Shown: positions 25,629 to 34,923 of the stretch, piece by piece
How the letters are laid out: each line of letters opens with the position of its first letter
Position numbering within the stretch: the stretch's first letter is position 1
Source of the DNA: Ancrocorticia sp039812645
Lineage (GTDB): Bacteria; Actinomycetota; Actinomycetes; Actinomycetales; Actinomycetaceae
Direction of reading: 5' to 3'
DNA: 64,000 nt
Assembly (NCBI GenBank): GCA_039812645.1
Contig: JBDIAV010000003.1
Span: forward strand, 1-64,000
The notes under the pieces: model-generated
What the model saw: the letters and a program-made list of their open reading frames with translations, nothing else
Database searches by the model: none
What the model was told of the DNA's origin: nothing
Position numbers and translations under genes: made by a program

Positions 25629-27512
25629 ATGTGGCGAATGATGGAAGGTAGAAGCAGGGTACTGTGGGCCCTCATTGCTGCCTCTACGCTGGTTCTGTCC
25701 TCCGGTGCCTCAGTGGCAGCCGTGGAGAATGATGCTCCGCCGACGGATACCGGTGAGCTGGTCACGCCACCGGTGGGTTCTCCCAATACTTCGAACGACT
25801 TGGTGCCATCTGAAAGCCCCATACCGGTGGACGATGCAACGGGTATCGAAACTATCGACCCGTCTGCGGAACCACCGACGCCCGAGGGAGTCATCGACGA
25901 ACCCGGACCCGTGACGTCGTCGTCCGAAATTCCCGAAGAGGTGGCGCGTGGTTCCCAAGAGAATACGCAGGCAGCACCACTCAAAGTCGTTCTAAGCCTG
26001 GATGCGTCGCGAGTGGGTGTGGGTGAGCCTCTCACCGCGAACTGGCAGATCACCGGCGGTAACAATCCGAAAGTGACGGATCTGAAATTTGTCACTGAGA
26101 TCACGGATGGTCCGATGCTCTTCACGTCTGGGTCACGCGCGCCCTCAACATCGTCCCTTGGACTCGTTGGAAGTGCAACGACTACCGTGGCAAATTCTGG
26201 AAACAGAATCCTCTTCGACATGTGGGTAACAGACAGCGGGAAGACAGTGCGATATAGGTCCGATCGCGTTACTGTTGCCGGGTTTTCTGGGAAAACTACC
26301 GGTGGATGGGGAACAGTGACGGACTCGCGTACCGGTGAGGAAGGCACTGGATACTACTCGGGCGGTGCGTTGCTGAAGGGGTGGTTCGTCGTCGCCCAGG
26401 AATGGTTCTATACCAACACCAAGGGTTTCGTTCAGTACAACTGGGTTCGGGTCAACGGGACATGGTATTACTTCATGGATCGCGGCCAGATGGCAACGGG
26501 CTGGCTCCGCCAGGCGGGAAGCTGGTATTACCTTGACCCCGGTAGTGGAGCCATGAAAACAGGTTGGGTCACACGTGGTGGCGAGTGGTACTACTTGAAT
26601 CCCAGTGCTGGGGGAGTGATGGCCACCGGCTGGGCAAAGATTCGTGGCACCTGGTACTACCTAGATCCAAGCAGTGGTGCCATGGCCACCGGGTGGCGCA
26701 AAGTTGGCAGTCGATGGTACTACCTCACCTCGAGTGGCGCGATGGCTACGGGGTGGATGAGGATCGGGAACGCGTGGTACTACCTGGAACCAAACAGTGG
26801 TGCGATGGCCACAGGATGGTTGCGACTAGCAGACACGTGGTACTACTTGAATCCCAGCGGCGCGATGGCGACGGGCTGGGTGAAGAGTGACGGCACCTGG
26901 TATTACCTAGAACCTACGAGTGGGGCCCTGCAAGCTGGTGCCTCGAGCCTGGTCGTGCTCGTGAATAAAAGGAATCCGCTAGATCCCATCACGTACGTAC
27001 CAGCACTGGTTCCGCTCGCACGCGTGGGTGTGGGTGGCGGCGAACTCATGCGGCCTGAGGCAGCCAACGCAATGGGACGAATGGTGTCGGCCGCACGAAG
27101 CAGTGGTATCCAGATGCAGGTGGGAAGTGGTTATCGCAGCTATTGGACCCAGGCGTCTCTCTTTGCGTCCTATGTGGCGAGGGATGGGCTGGTCGAGGCG
27201 GAAACTTACTCGGCTCGGGCTGGTTACTCGGAGCATCAGACGGGGCTCGCTGCGGACATGTCATCTCCGAACGAAGGATGCTATCTCCACACGTGTTTTG
27301 GTAACACCAAGGCGGGACAGTGGATCGCCGCAAATTCTTGGCGTTATGGTTTTATCGTCCGTTACCCGCGCGGTTACACCCACATAACCGGCTTCATTTG
27401 GGAGCCGTGGCATGTGCGATACGTGGGAGTCGAGGTTGCCACGGCCATGCACAATCGTGGCATTCCCACCTATGAGCAGTATATGGACTCTCCGGCGGCA
27501 CCTACGTACTGA
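25629..27512 (+). CDS. Exported D-Ala-D-Ala carboxypeptidase (VanY-type, M15B) with cell-wall-binding repeats
   Basis: About 627 residues from ATG 25629; a TTG at 25623 with GGAG upstream is an equal alternative. Signal peptide ends near VAAVE. A Pro/Ser/Thr/Glu-rich stretch (about 35-130) and a beta-rich domain (about 130-235) precede eight or nine choline/glucan-binding-type repeats of about 20 residues (WYYLDPSSGAMATGW pattern, about 255-440). The C-terminal peptidase has the M15B set: SGYRSYWTQ, GYSEHQTGLAADM (zinc His and Asp) and EPWHVRY (catalytic Glu, zinc His). It should trim stem-peptide D-Ala outside the cell while held at the envelope by the repeats. It is transcribed alone. Such binding repeats are better known from Firmicutes, so transfer is possible. 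Confidence 0.87.
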   Translation: MWRMMEGRSRVLWALIAASTLVLSSGASVAAVENDAPPTDTGELVTPPVGSPNTSNDLVPSESPIPVDDATGIETIDPSAEPPTPEGVIDEPGPVTSSSEIPEEVARGSQENTQAAPLKVVLSLDASRVGVGEPLTANWQITGGNNPKVTDLKFVTEITDGPMLFTSGSRAPSTSSLGLVGSATTTVANSGNRILFDMWVTDSGKTVRYRSDRVTVAGFSGKTTGGWGTVTDSRTGEEGTGYYSGGALLKGWFVVAQEWFYTNTKGFVQYNWVRVNGTWYYFMDRGQMATGWLRQAGSWYYLDPGSGAMKTGWVTRGGEWYYLNPSAGGVMATGWAKIRGTWYYLDPSSGAMATGWRKVGSRWYYLTSSGAMATGWMRIGNAWYYLEPNSGAMATGWLRLADTWYYLNPSGAMATGWVKSDGTWYYLEPTSGALQAGASSLVVLVNKRNPLDPITYVPALVPLARVGVGGGELMRPEAANAMGRMVSAARSSGIQMQVGSGYRSYWTQASLFASYVARDGLVEAETYSARAGYSEHQTGLAADMSSPNEGCYLHTCFGNTKAGQWIAANSWRYGFIVRYPRGYTHITGFIWEPWHVRYVGVEVATAMHNRGIPTYEQYMDSPAAPTY

Positions 27513-28360
27513 CAGAGGTGGCGGTGGCGTTCCCGAGGTTGTCGGGAACGGGGCGAGAATTATGCGCTGACAAGAGAGTCCCTCCAGATAATCCATGCTG
27601 GAGTGAAGGTTGAGTTTCTGTGCGCTGAAACCTTCATCTAGCTGCTGTTTCTCAGGCGTGAAAAATACGCCATAGACGAATCCCTAGGTAGCTCAACATG
27701 TGGACAGCGAGTTTTTTGGCGCATGATGACGCTATTTTTCCGGAGATTTGGAGCCAATCGTGAGGTAAAGAACTGCCTTTTGGCCATCCACCCCTAGACG
27801 TTTATCAGTAATAAATACTAGCCTTATTGCTATTATTGGTCTTGATGGCATGTTCATCTGGCCTAAAGGTTAGGACAATTTTCCAAGATGAGCATGTGTG
27901 GAGGGTGTGTTGTGAAGGCTTCTCGTGGCGTCATTGCGATACCGTCGCCTTCTTTTCTTGCTCTCTTACTAACCGGTTTTATTACATCAAGCACAACATT
28001 ACGAAAAGTATCTACAACCTCAACGCACTTACCTTGGGAGACGTGGTCAGTGCGGCCGGTGGAGATCCTTCCGATGCTGGTCCCTCAGATATATACATCT
28101 TCCATATCACGCTTGGAATCTGTAGCTCGTGTAACAGAGCAGTCTGGGGAGCTCACGGAAGGTGATGCCACCGCTGTTCGGGAAGGCACGACCGGCGAGT
28201 TCGGTCGGCCTGTCATGTGTGAAGGGTCTTCGTTGAAGATACCTTCGGAGGTTCTTATCTTTTCCTGCTGGGTCACGCTAGCGACCGCGAGATTACAAGC
28301 ACAGTTTGTTACGCGGCGGGTGACCCCATCGCGATTTTTCATAGGGAGGACGGCCTGATT
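27513..28360 (+). other. 848-bp AT-richer intergenic region, no convincing gene
   Basis: A 9-bp hairpin (27528-27536 with 27542-27550) follows the VanY gene. Open frames at 27827-28165 and 27888-28358 exist; the second could start at GTG 27912 with a signal-like hydrophobic stretch, but its continuation has no recognisable domain and both frames carry poor codon choice. I treat the region as the long leader and promoter of the 1423-residue protein, or as a decayed gene. The ribosome-binding site GGGAGGA of the next gene is at 28344-28350. Confidence 0.4.
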
Positions 28361-31300
28361 ATGCAGACCGCATCTCGCGCCTCTGGAAGGCGCTTCAGTT
28401 CGACAAGGGGTTTGGGCGCTCCAAGGTACTTCAGTCGATTTGTGTCTGTCGTTACCGCTTTGCTCGTCGCCACGGCGGGGCTCTTGACCGCGATCCCCAT
28501 GGCCCAGGCTGCCGATGTGCCTACCACGAAGGCTCCGTTGCTGCAGCGTACGGATGATCATGTGACAGCCGACGATCTGCCAACGGTGCAGATTAATGAT
28601 GGCTACGTCTGGGCTCAGACCATGATTGGGACAACCGTTTATGCGGTGGGACAGTTCAGCAACGTCCGCCCAGCGGGTGCCGCGGTGAATACGAACCTGA
28701 CTGCGCGCAGCAATATCTTGGCCTACAACATCACCACCGGCAACCTCATTACAGCATTTGCTCCAACCGTGAATGGCGTGATTAAGGCGGTTGCCGCCTC
28801 GCCGGATGGGAAGCGTATCTACATTGGCGGCTCGTTTAGTTCGGTGAATGGGGAGCGCCGATACAACTTTGCTGCACTGGACGCCACCACGGGCAAACTT
28901 GTTTCCGGTTTTGCGCCGTCCGTTGGAGGTGCCGGTGTTTATGCCCTCGCTGTAACTGCTGACACCGTGTATGTGGGAGGACTGTTTACTCAGGGGAACG
29001 GCATTTCGCGAATTAATCTTGCCGCTTTTAATACCTCTGATGGTGCATTGCTCCCTTGGGCTCCCACCACTGATCTTCAGGTTGACGCCATGGTTATGGA
29101 GCCTCAAACGGGTCAGGTGATTATTGGTGGACGCTTCTACGCGGTCAATAGTCAGGTACAGCGTGGCCTAGCTAATCTCAACCCTGTCTCCGGCGCCGTG
29201 AACACTTCCTGGGAAGTTCCCAACACCGTGAAGAACGGGTGGAACTCTGGAACTACCGGTGGCCAGGCAGGAATTTTCGGTCTAGCTACCGACGCCAACA
29301 GCGTGTACGGCACCGGTTGGACATACAACGCTGCAAAAGAAAACAACGGTAATCTCGAAGGCGTTTTTGCTGCCGAAGCCGGTAGCGGCGCAATCCGTTG
29401 GGTCTCCGACTGCCATGGTGATCACTATGGCGTTTACTCTACCGGCTCGATCGTTTACACGACTGACCACACCCATGGGTGCGAGACTGTCAACCTGTGG
29501 CCCGACACGAGCCCCAAACGGTATCGCTACATCGAGTCCTACACCACCTACGCAAACGGTACGCTGACGAAGTCCGTTACCGCAGGTAGCCAGTACAAAG
29601 ACTGGAGCGGCACCCCTTCTCCGTCGGCCTTTAACTGGTTCCCCGACTTCACCGTTGGTACCACCTCCGGTCTTGGCCAGGCTGGGCTGAGCATCACCGG
29701 TAACGGAGATTATATTTCAGTCGGCGGAGAGTACGGCACGGTGAACAACATGGGCCAGCAGGGACTCACACGGTTTGCGACGAAGGCGAAGACAAGCCCC
29801 AAGCAAGGTCCTCGCGTGACAACGGCTAGTTGGGTTCCCTCGGCGAATTCGGTAGTTTCCGGAACGGCGCGTATCTCTATCCCGACAAACTGGGATCGCG
29901 ACGATCTGAGCCTGACGTACACTCTGCGCCGCTCGGGCACTTCCCAGGCTATTGCATCTCAAACTGTTGTTTCCACCTGGTGGGATCCATCAACCGTCGC
30001 TTTCTACGACAGGGGCCTGACGCCAGGTCAGACGTACACGTACACAGTGGTCGCTTCTGACGCTGATGGAAACTCTCGCACGAGTTCGCCCGTCAGTGTC
30101 ACTATTGTTGGAGGAACGGCCTATCCATATGCGGAGGCGGTTCTTAACGATAACCCATCGCTGTATTACCAGCTGGGTGGTTCGACTCTTGATTTGGCTG
30201 GGAACAATCCTCCCTTCTACGGTGCCGATGTCAGTACAGTGACTCCGGGAGGAGTGACTGGTTCGATCGCGAGCGCTTCGAATTTCACCGGAGCGAACAC
30301 CAGTATCGTGTCTAGCTCGTCGACGTCTCCGCTTACCAGTGGCATGTCTCAGGAGCTGTGGTTCAAGACCACCGGGAATACGGGTGGCAAGCTCATTGGT
30401 TACGGAAATAAGAAGGACACGAATTCGACAACAACCGACCGCAACGTCTATCTAACGAATGCGGGGAAGGTCGTATTTGGCGTCTACTCTGGAAAAGCAC
30501 GGACTGTTATCAGTCCTAAGGCTTACAAGGACGGTGCCTGGCACCATCTGGTCGCCACTTTGGGCGATGACGGCATGAAGCTATACGTTGACGGAGAGTT
30601 GGTGGGTTCCAACGCCGACATAACGGCGGGTCGTTTATTCTCCGGTTACTGGAGAATTGGCGGCGACATCATCAACGGCTGGCCTAGCAATCCTAGTGCT
30701 AGCTACTTCACTGGCCAGCTCAACGACGTCGCAGTGTATTCCTCGGTGTTGAGTGCCGACCAGGTGGCCGCGCACTATGCCAAGGGAAAGAACCAGACTC
30801 CGCCGACAGCTTCGTTTGCCACGACTTCAACAGAACGCAAGGCAGCTTTTGATGCGTCCGCTTCCACCGCCGCAGCTGGTTCACTTGCGTCGTACGCGTG
30901 GGACTTTGGTGACGGACAGACTAGTTCTGAAGGTCCGACGACGACGCACACATACGCTGCAGCCGGTACCTACCAGGTGAAGCTGACAGTGACTGATAGT
31001 AATGGGTTGACCGGGACGAGCACCAAGTCGGTGACGGTTCAGGCTTCTGCTTACGCTAACGCTGTACTTGAGGACGATCCGTTACTTTATTATCGCTTGG
31101 GCGGCTCATCTGTTGACTTAGCAGGGAGCAACAATCCGAGTTACACGGCGGGTGTCACGACGGTCACTCCAGGAGGTGTCGTTGGGACGAACTCTGCTGC
31201 ATCGAATTTTGCCGGGGCGAAGACCAGCATCGTGTCCAGCTCGTCAACTTCGGCGCTCCCTGACGGTCTTTCCCAGGAGGTCTGGTTCAAGACCACCAGC

Positions 31301-32632
31301 ACGAGTGGCGGAAAGATTATTGGATATGGATCAAGTAAGGCTGCAAACTCCGGAACTACTTGCCGCAATGTCTACATGACAAACGCTGGCAAGGTGATCT
31401 TCGGTGTCTATTCCGGGTCGAGGAAGACGATTGCCAGCCCCAAGTCCTACAACGACGGCGTCTGGCACCACATGGTGACGACCTTCGGTAGCGACGGTAT
31501 GAAGCTGTATATCGATGGCCAGCTTGTGGCGTCACAGGCATCGGTTACCACGGGGCGGTCCTTTGCCGGTTACTGGAGGATTGGCGGCGACAATCTCAAT
31601 GGTTGGCCCAGCCGACCAAGCTCGGATTACTTCGCAGGTCAGATGAATGATTTTGCAATTTATCCGTCCGTGCTTTCACCGGAGACGATTGCCGCACACT
31701 ACGCTAAGGGTAAGGATCTGACTGCCCCGACGGCGGCGTTCGCTGCGAACCCGACAGACGTGCAGGTAGCGTTTGATGCCTCAGCATCCTCCGCTGCGGG
31801 GAGTGCTTCAATTAGCTCGTACGCGTGGGACTTTGGTGACGAGAAGACCGGATCTGAAGGTCCGACGACGACGCACACGTACGCCGCCGCCGGTACCTAC
31901 CAGGTGAAGCTGACAGTGACTGACAGCAATGGGATGACTGGAACGAGCACTAAATCGGTAACGGTTACCGCTCCACCTGAGGAGCCCACTGTACCCGGTG
32001 TGATTGCTTCCGATAACTTCAATCGCCAGATAGCGTCAGGGTGGGGAACTGCTGACACTGGAGGAGCATGGACTACGTGGACAGCGGTTGCGTCACGAGC
32101 TTCGGTCAATAATGGTTCAGGAAAGATTTCGTTGCCGCCCGGCTATGCTCGTAACCTCGTGTTGAGGAATGCGTCCCCTACAGATTCCGAATCCTCAGTT
32201 CAGTTTTCGGTCAATGGAACGCCCGCCATGGGTGATGCTTTTGCAGGTATATCTGCCCGCATGACAGATTCCACAAGCTATACCGTGAGAGCCAGAATGA
32301 AGAGTGATGGCACCGTGTGGCTTGTTCCGCGTCGTGGCTCGACGAATCTCCCTGAGGTTCAGGTTCCCGGCGTCACATGGTCTGGTAACGAGGTCTTCAA
32401 TCTTAAGATGAGGGTGACAGGTACAAAGCCGACCAAGATTGAGGCACGGATATGGAAGGATGGCTCGTCCGAGCCTTCTGTATGGCAGCTTTCAAGGACG
32501 GATGCTACGGCGGCGCTTCAGAGTGCTGGGTATGTTGGTCTTCACGCCGCGCATGCCAGCGGTACCCCGGGAACAATTGAAGTTCTCTTCGATTCTTTCC
32601 GTGTTGTCGACCTGGGCCAGGCAAACAACTGA
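28361..32632 (+). CDS. Large exported propeller-LamG-PKD multidomain surface protein
   Basis: 1423 residues; ATG with GGGAGGA 10 nt upstream. Signal peptide to about residue 50 (ends AQAAD). Residues 60-500 form repeated blades (AVGQFSNV, IYIGGSFSSVNGERRYNFAA, VYVGGLFTQ, VIIGGRFYAVN) like a beta-propeller. Then a fibronectin-III-like module (about 495-585), LamG-1 (about 588-800), PKD-1 (about 812-890; YAWDFGDGQ, TYAAAGTYQVKLTVTDSNG), LamG-2 (about 895-1112), PKD-2 (about 1120-1203) and a C-terminal jelly-roll-like domain (DNFNRQIASGWGTADTGGAW, about 1210-1423). No sortase motif or membrane anchor is visible. It probably binds glycans or surfaces; no catalytic site is recognised. It stands directly before the glycopolymer cluster. 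Confidence 0.8.
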   Translation: MQTASRASGRRFSSTRGLGAPRYFSRFVSVVTALLVATAGLLTAIPMAQAADVPTTKAPLLQRTDDHVTADDLPTVQINDGYVWAQTMIGTTVYAVGQFSNVRPAGAAVNTNLTARSNILAYNITTGNLITAFAPTVNGVIKAVAASPDGKRIYIGGSFSSVNGERRYNFAALDATTGKLVSGFAPSVGGAGVYALAVTADTVYVGGLFTQGNGISRINLAAFNTSDGALLPWAPTTDLQVDAMVMEPQTGQVIIGGRFYAVNSQVQRGLANLNPVSGAVNTSWEVPNTVKNGWNSGTTGGQAGIFGLATDANSVYGTGWTYNAAKENNGNLEGVFAAEAGSGAIRWVSDCHGDHYGVYSTGSIVYTTDHTHGCETVNLWPDTSPKRYRYIESYTTYANGTLTKSVTAGSQYKDWSGTPSPSAFNWFPDFTVGTTSGLGQAGLSITGNGDYISVGGEYGTVNNMGQQGLTRFATKAKTSPKQGPRVTTASWVPSANSVVSGTARISIPTNWDRDDLSLTYTLRRSGTSQAIASQTVVSTWWDPSTVAFYDRGLTPGQTYTYTVVASDADGNSRTSSPVSVTIVGGTAYPYAEAVLNDNPSLYYQLGGSTLDLAGNNPPFYGADVSTVTPGGVTGSIASASNFTGANTSIVSSSSTSPLTSGMSQELWFKTTGNTGGKLIGYGNKKDTNSTTTDRNVYLTNAGKVVFGVYSGKARTVISPKAYKDGAWHHLVATLGDDGMKLYVDGELVGSNADITAGRLFSGYWRIGGDIINGWPSNPSASYFTGQLNDVAVYSSVLSADQVAAHYAKGKNQTPPTASFATTSTERKAAFDASASTAAAGSLASYAWDFGDGQTSSEGPTTTHTYAAAGTYQVKLTVTDSNGLTGTSTKSVTVQASAYANAVLEDDPLLYYRLGGSSVDLAGSNNPSYTAGVTTVTPGGVVGTNSAASNFAGAKTSIVSSSSTSALPDGLSQEVWFKTTSTSGGKIIGYGSSKAANSGTTCRNVYMTNAGKVIFGVYSGSRKTIASPKSYNDGVWHHMVTTFGSDGMKLYIDGQLVASQASVTTGRSFAGYWRIGGDNLNGWPSRPSSDYFAGQMNDFAIYPSVLSPETIAAHYAKGKDLTAPTAAFAANPTDVQVAFDASASSAAGSASISSYAWDFGDEKTGSEGPTTTHTYAAAGTYQVKLTVTDSNGMTGTSTKSVTVTAPPEEPTVPGVIASDNFNRQIASGWGTADTGGAWTTWTAVASRASVNNGSGKISLPPGYARNLVLRNASPTDSESSVQFSVNGTPAMGDAFAGISARMTDSTSYTVRARMKSDGTVWLVPRRGSTNLPEVQVPGVTWSGNEVFNLKMRVTGTKPTKIEARIWKDGSSEPSVWQLSRTDATAALQSAGYVGLHAAHASGTPGTIEVLFDSFRVVDLGQANN
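30118..31970 (+). repeat. Tandem duplication of the LamG-PKD module within the 1423-residue protein gene
   Basis: About 920 bp from 30118 (LamG-1 and PKD-1) recurs from about 31045 (LamG-2 and PKD-2). The protein segments YAWDFGD, EGPTTTHTYAAAGTYQVKLT and GYWRIGGD are shared almost exactly, so the duplication is recent or kept uniform by conversion. Confidence 0.8.
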
Positions 32633-32739
32633 TCAGGGGGATGATTGCCGGAGTGTCTATAGAGAAGTACATGGTGAGACCCTCCGGCATGACTCCCTAA
32701 TTGTCCTGAGAAACGCAAGGAGTTCTTCTCCATATAAGG

Positions 32740-32745
32740 TACAAT
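32740..32745 (+). promoter_or_regulatory. Candidate -10 box of the glycopolymer cluster
   Basis: TACAAT at 32740-32745, 29 bp before the first glycosyltransferase; the -35 region is not recognisable. A ribosome-binding site GAGAGGAGA lies between it and the GTG start. Confidence 0.3.
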
Positions 32746-32774
32746 CGGGAACGGTCTGAACGAGAGGAGAAAGC

Positions 32775-33716
32775 GTGTCAGATCTTTCCGTCGCTATTGG
32801 AGTACTGACCTTCAAGCGCACCGAGTCTCTCGAGCAGTTGCTCCCGAGACTCCTCGCCCAACTGGATACCCTTCCTTCGGACATCCGAGGAGAGATCCTG
32901 GTCATTGATAATGACCCCGAGCGGTCTGCAGAATCCACGGTGAGTGGTTTTCACTCATCAATTCGTTACATCAATGAACCAATTCCCGGTATTGCTGCGG
33001 CGCGACAGCGGTGCCTTGAGGAAGCGGTTGAGTTTGACCTGCTGCAGTTCATCGACGACGACGAGGAGCCCATCGGTGACTGGCTGCTGACGATGATTAA
33101 CACGTGGCTGACTTTTGATCGACCGGCCGGTGTGGCTGGTCGGGTCATCCCGCACTATGAGGTGCCTCCGAGTGAGTGGATCATTGCCGGAGGATTCTTT
33201 GAGCGACGTCATTACCCTTCGGGTACAGAAGTGGGTGCGGCGTCCTCGGGCAATCTCCTTCTCGATCTCCATCAGGTTCGTACCTATGGGGTGGACTTTG
33301 ATCGCTCGCTAGGGTTGGCGGGAGGCGAGGACACGCTTTTTACCTCCACTCTCGTTGCTTCAGGCGGGCGCATCGTGTTTTGTGATGAGGCTGGTGTTAC
33401 GGATCTTGTTCCTGCACAGCGCAGTACCCGTAAGTGGGTGCTCCAGCGTAAGTGGTTCCATGGAAACACAGCGTCTTCGATCAAACTCCGCGGTAGTTTT
33501 GGCTGGCGTAGGTGGATCATGAGAGTGGGCCTCGTTGCCGGTGGTGGTGCGCGCGCCGTCGTCGGTTTGGTGAAAGTGTTTTTGGGTAAAATCACCCGAA
33601 ATCTATCCATGAATGCTCAAGGGTGGAAGCTGACGTACAGGGGTCTCGGTATGGCTTCTGGGGGGCTGGGGCGTGTGCGAGCTGAGTATGCTCGAAAGGA
33701 GAAAAAGGCTGCATGA
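32775..33716 (+). CDS. Family 2 glycosyltransferase
   Basis: 313 residues; GTG with GAGAGGAGAAAGC upstream. GT-A fold features: AIGVLTFKRTESLEQLLPRL at the N terminus, EILVIDNDPERSA, EPIPGIAAARQRCLEEA, the nucleotide-sugar/metal motif FIDDDEEP (DxD, about 95-100) and GLAGGEDTLFT (acceptor/catalytic region). There is a hydrophobic amphipathic stretch near 245-275. It is a clear paralogue of the minus-strand gene ending at 39250 (both contain VIDNDPERSAE and GGEDTL). It transfers a sugar to a growing surface glycan; donor unknown. Overlaps the next gene by 4 bp (ATGA). Confidence 0.87.
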   Translation: MSDLSVAIGVLTFKRTESLEQLLPRLLAQLDTLPSDIRGEILVIDNDPERSAESTVSGFHSSIRYINEPIPGIAAARQRCLEEAVEFDLLQFIDDDEEPIGDWLLTMINTWLTFDRPAGVAGRVIPHYEVPPSEWIIAGGFFERRHYPSGTEVGAASSGNLLLDLHQVRTYGVDFDRSLGLAGGEDTLFTSTLVASGGRIVFCDEAGVTDLVPAQRSTRKWVLQRKWFHGNTASSIKLRGSFGWRRWIMRVGLVAGGGARAVVGLVKVFLGKITRNLSMNAQGWKLTYRGLGMASGGLGRVRAEYARKEKKAA

Positions 33717-34444
33717 ACCCGTCAGTAAAGCAAGCGCGTAGGTTAGTGCGCCGAGGACTCGACGTCGTCACTAGCCCGGTTGGTTCAGTTCTTCGGTTCC
33801 GGGGCATCGGGTCAGCGATTGCTCTGACATTCGATGATGGTCCTGACCCTGACGTCACACCCGCGCTACTTGATGTGTTGGCAGATGCTGGAGCGTCAGC
33901 TACCTTCTTTATGCTCGAGACGCGCGTACGCCGCTATCCGGAGATTGCCCGGAGTGTAAGGGATGCCGGTCATGAAATCGCTTTGCACGGACTTGATCAC
34001 CGCAGATTGACTGATCTCAGTCCCGCCGACGCAGCTGCTTCCATTGCGCGTGGCAAGGTGGAGCTGGAATCCGCCCTTGACGTGCCGATCCGCTGGTTCC
34101 GACCGCCTTATGGTGCGCATGATTTGCGCATCTGGCGGACAGCACGAGCTTTAGGTATGGATGTGATGTTGTGGGGTCCGTCGCTCCATGATTGGGCGGA
34201 GGAGACTCGGGAACAGCGATGGTCAAAGATTAATGCACGTCCAGGTGACATCGTGCTCGGACATGATGGCATTGCTGGCGCTATAGACGGTGCCGGTGAC
34301 GATGCGCTTCCTCCTAACCTTGATCGGGCCCAGTGGGCAGGTGAGGTACTGGAGCACTACCGTTCACAGGGATTGACGTCGATTACCGTCAGCGAAGCGG
34401 CTAGGTGGGGTAAGGCAGTGCGAGGGGCGCGCTGGACTCGCTGA
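33713..34444 (+). CDS. Polysaccharide deacetylase (NodB-homology, CE4)
   Basis: 243 residues. All five CE4 motifs are seen: ALTFDDGPDPD (catalytic base Asp41 and metal Asp42), ALHGLDHRRLT (metal His92 and His96), RWFRPPYGAHD, LWGPSLHDW and GDIVLGHDG (catalytic His). It removes N-acetyl groups from an amino sugar. There is no clear signal peptide; the N terminus is basic (KQARRLVRRGLDVV), so a cytosolic or membrane-tethered action on a lipid-linked or nucleotide precursor is possible. Coupled to the preceding glycosyltransferase, suggesting the product of that enzyme is the substrate. Followed by a repeat-containing intergenic region. Confidence 0.9.
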   Translation: MNPSVKQARRLVRRGLDVVTSPVGSVLRFRGIGSAIALTFDDGPDPDVTPALLDVLADAGASATFFMLETRVRRYPEIARSVRDAGHEIALHGLDHRRLTDLSPADAAASIARGKVELESALDVPIRWFRPPYGAHDLRIWRTARALGMDVMLWGPSLHDWAEETREQRWSKINARPGDIVLGHDGIAGAIDGAGDDALPPNLDRAQWAGEVLEHYRSQGLTSITVSEAARWGKAVRGARWTR

Positions 34445-34457
34445 GGTCTGGAGATCC

Positions 34458-34525
34458 CGCCAATAAGTCATGGCCTACTGCGGATGTCACGGAATCTTGT
34501 CTGGCAGCGTGAGGACTTCGTCCTC
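34458..34525 (+). repeat. Dispersed intergenic repeat, copy 1
   Basis: 68 bp, 56 of 68 positions identical to 48616-48683 and related on the opposite strand to 17271-17349. It contains CGCCAATA...TGGCC and a small hairpin GAGGAC-TTC-GTCCTC. It follows the deacetylase stop codon by 13 bp. Confidence 0.7.
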
Positions 34526-34652
34526 TTAACAACGTCCTCATCCTCACCATCGAGTGCTTGCACTCGTGGTTTCGGATGTCGTCGTTGTGTCCACTCACCG
34601 GCACCACCAGTGCCGGATTCGTCGTGGGGACAAGCCCGCAGTCAGCTTCCTG

Positions 34653-34688
34653 GTTCGAGGTGTGAGTACACGTACTCACACCTCGAAC
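34653..34688. repeat. Perfect 17-bp inverted repeat with a 2-nt centre
   Basis: 34653-34669 and 34672-34688 are exact reverse complements around AC. Such a tight centre suits a dimeric protein-binding or recombination site better than an RNA hairpin. The rest of 34445-34923 has no gene. Confidence 0.75.
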
Positions 34689-34842
34689 TGCGTCGCTGTC
34701 CGCCGTGCCAGTCAAGCCCCGCACCATCCTCGTGACGGCCGAACCTAGTGGCGCAACCTCCTAGATAGAGAAATGTGTTCGTGGCCAAGAGGAGTGTCTC
34801 CATAAGAAGGTGACGAGACGCCCGCCCGGCAGATTTATGTCC

Positions 34843-34886
34843 CATGGGGAGGGGGAGACCGATACTTCGGCCTCCCCCTCCCCATG
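34843..34886. terminator. Bidirectional hairpin terminator
   Basis: 34843-34857 pairs with 34872-34886 (15 bp, G-rich against C-rich), with an inner CCGA-TACT-TCGG stem. It lies between the deacetylase gene and the convergent glycosyltransferase ending at 34924. No T-tract. Confidence 0.65.
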
Positions 34887-34923
34887 TGTGGCTACGACCA
34901 CATCAACAGGCTCCGGTGCCCGG

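Noticed and set aside
26440..26940. Regular short repeats that could suggest a CRISPR array
   Set aside because: They are in-frame choline/glucan-binding-type protein repeats of the VanY gene.
27827..28358. Two small plus-strand frames that could encode a secreted peptide
   Set aside because: No domain, no convincing ribosome-binding site, and they overlap each other in different frames. Kept only as part of the intergenic description.
28085..29107. Minus-strand open frame of 340 codons over the propeller gene start
   Set aside because: No protein-like motifs, and it lies opposite the signal peptide and first blades of a well-supported gene.
30118..31970. Large direct repeat as an insertion element or composite transposon
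   Set aside because: The repeat is in-frame LamG-PKD coding sequence; no transposase or terminal inverted repeats are present. No insertion sequence or phage gene was seen anywhere in the window.
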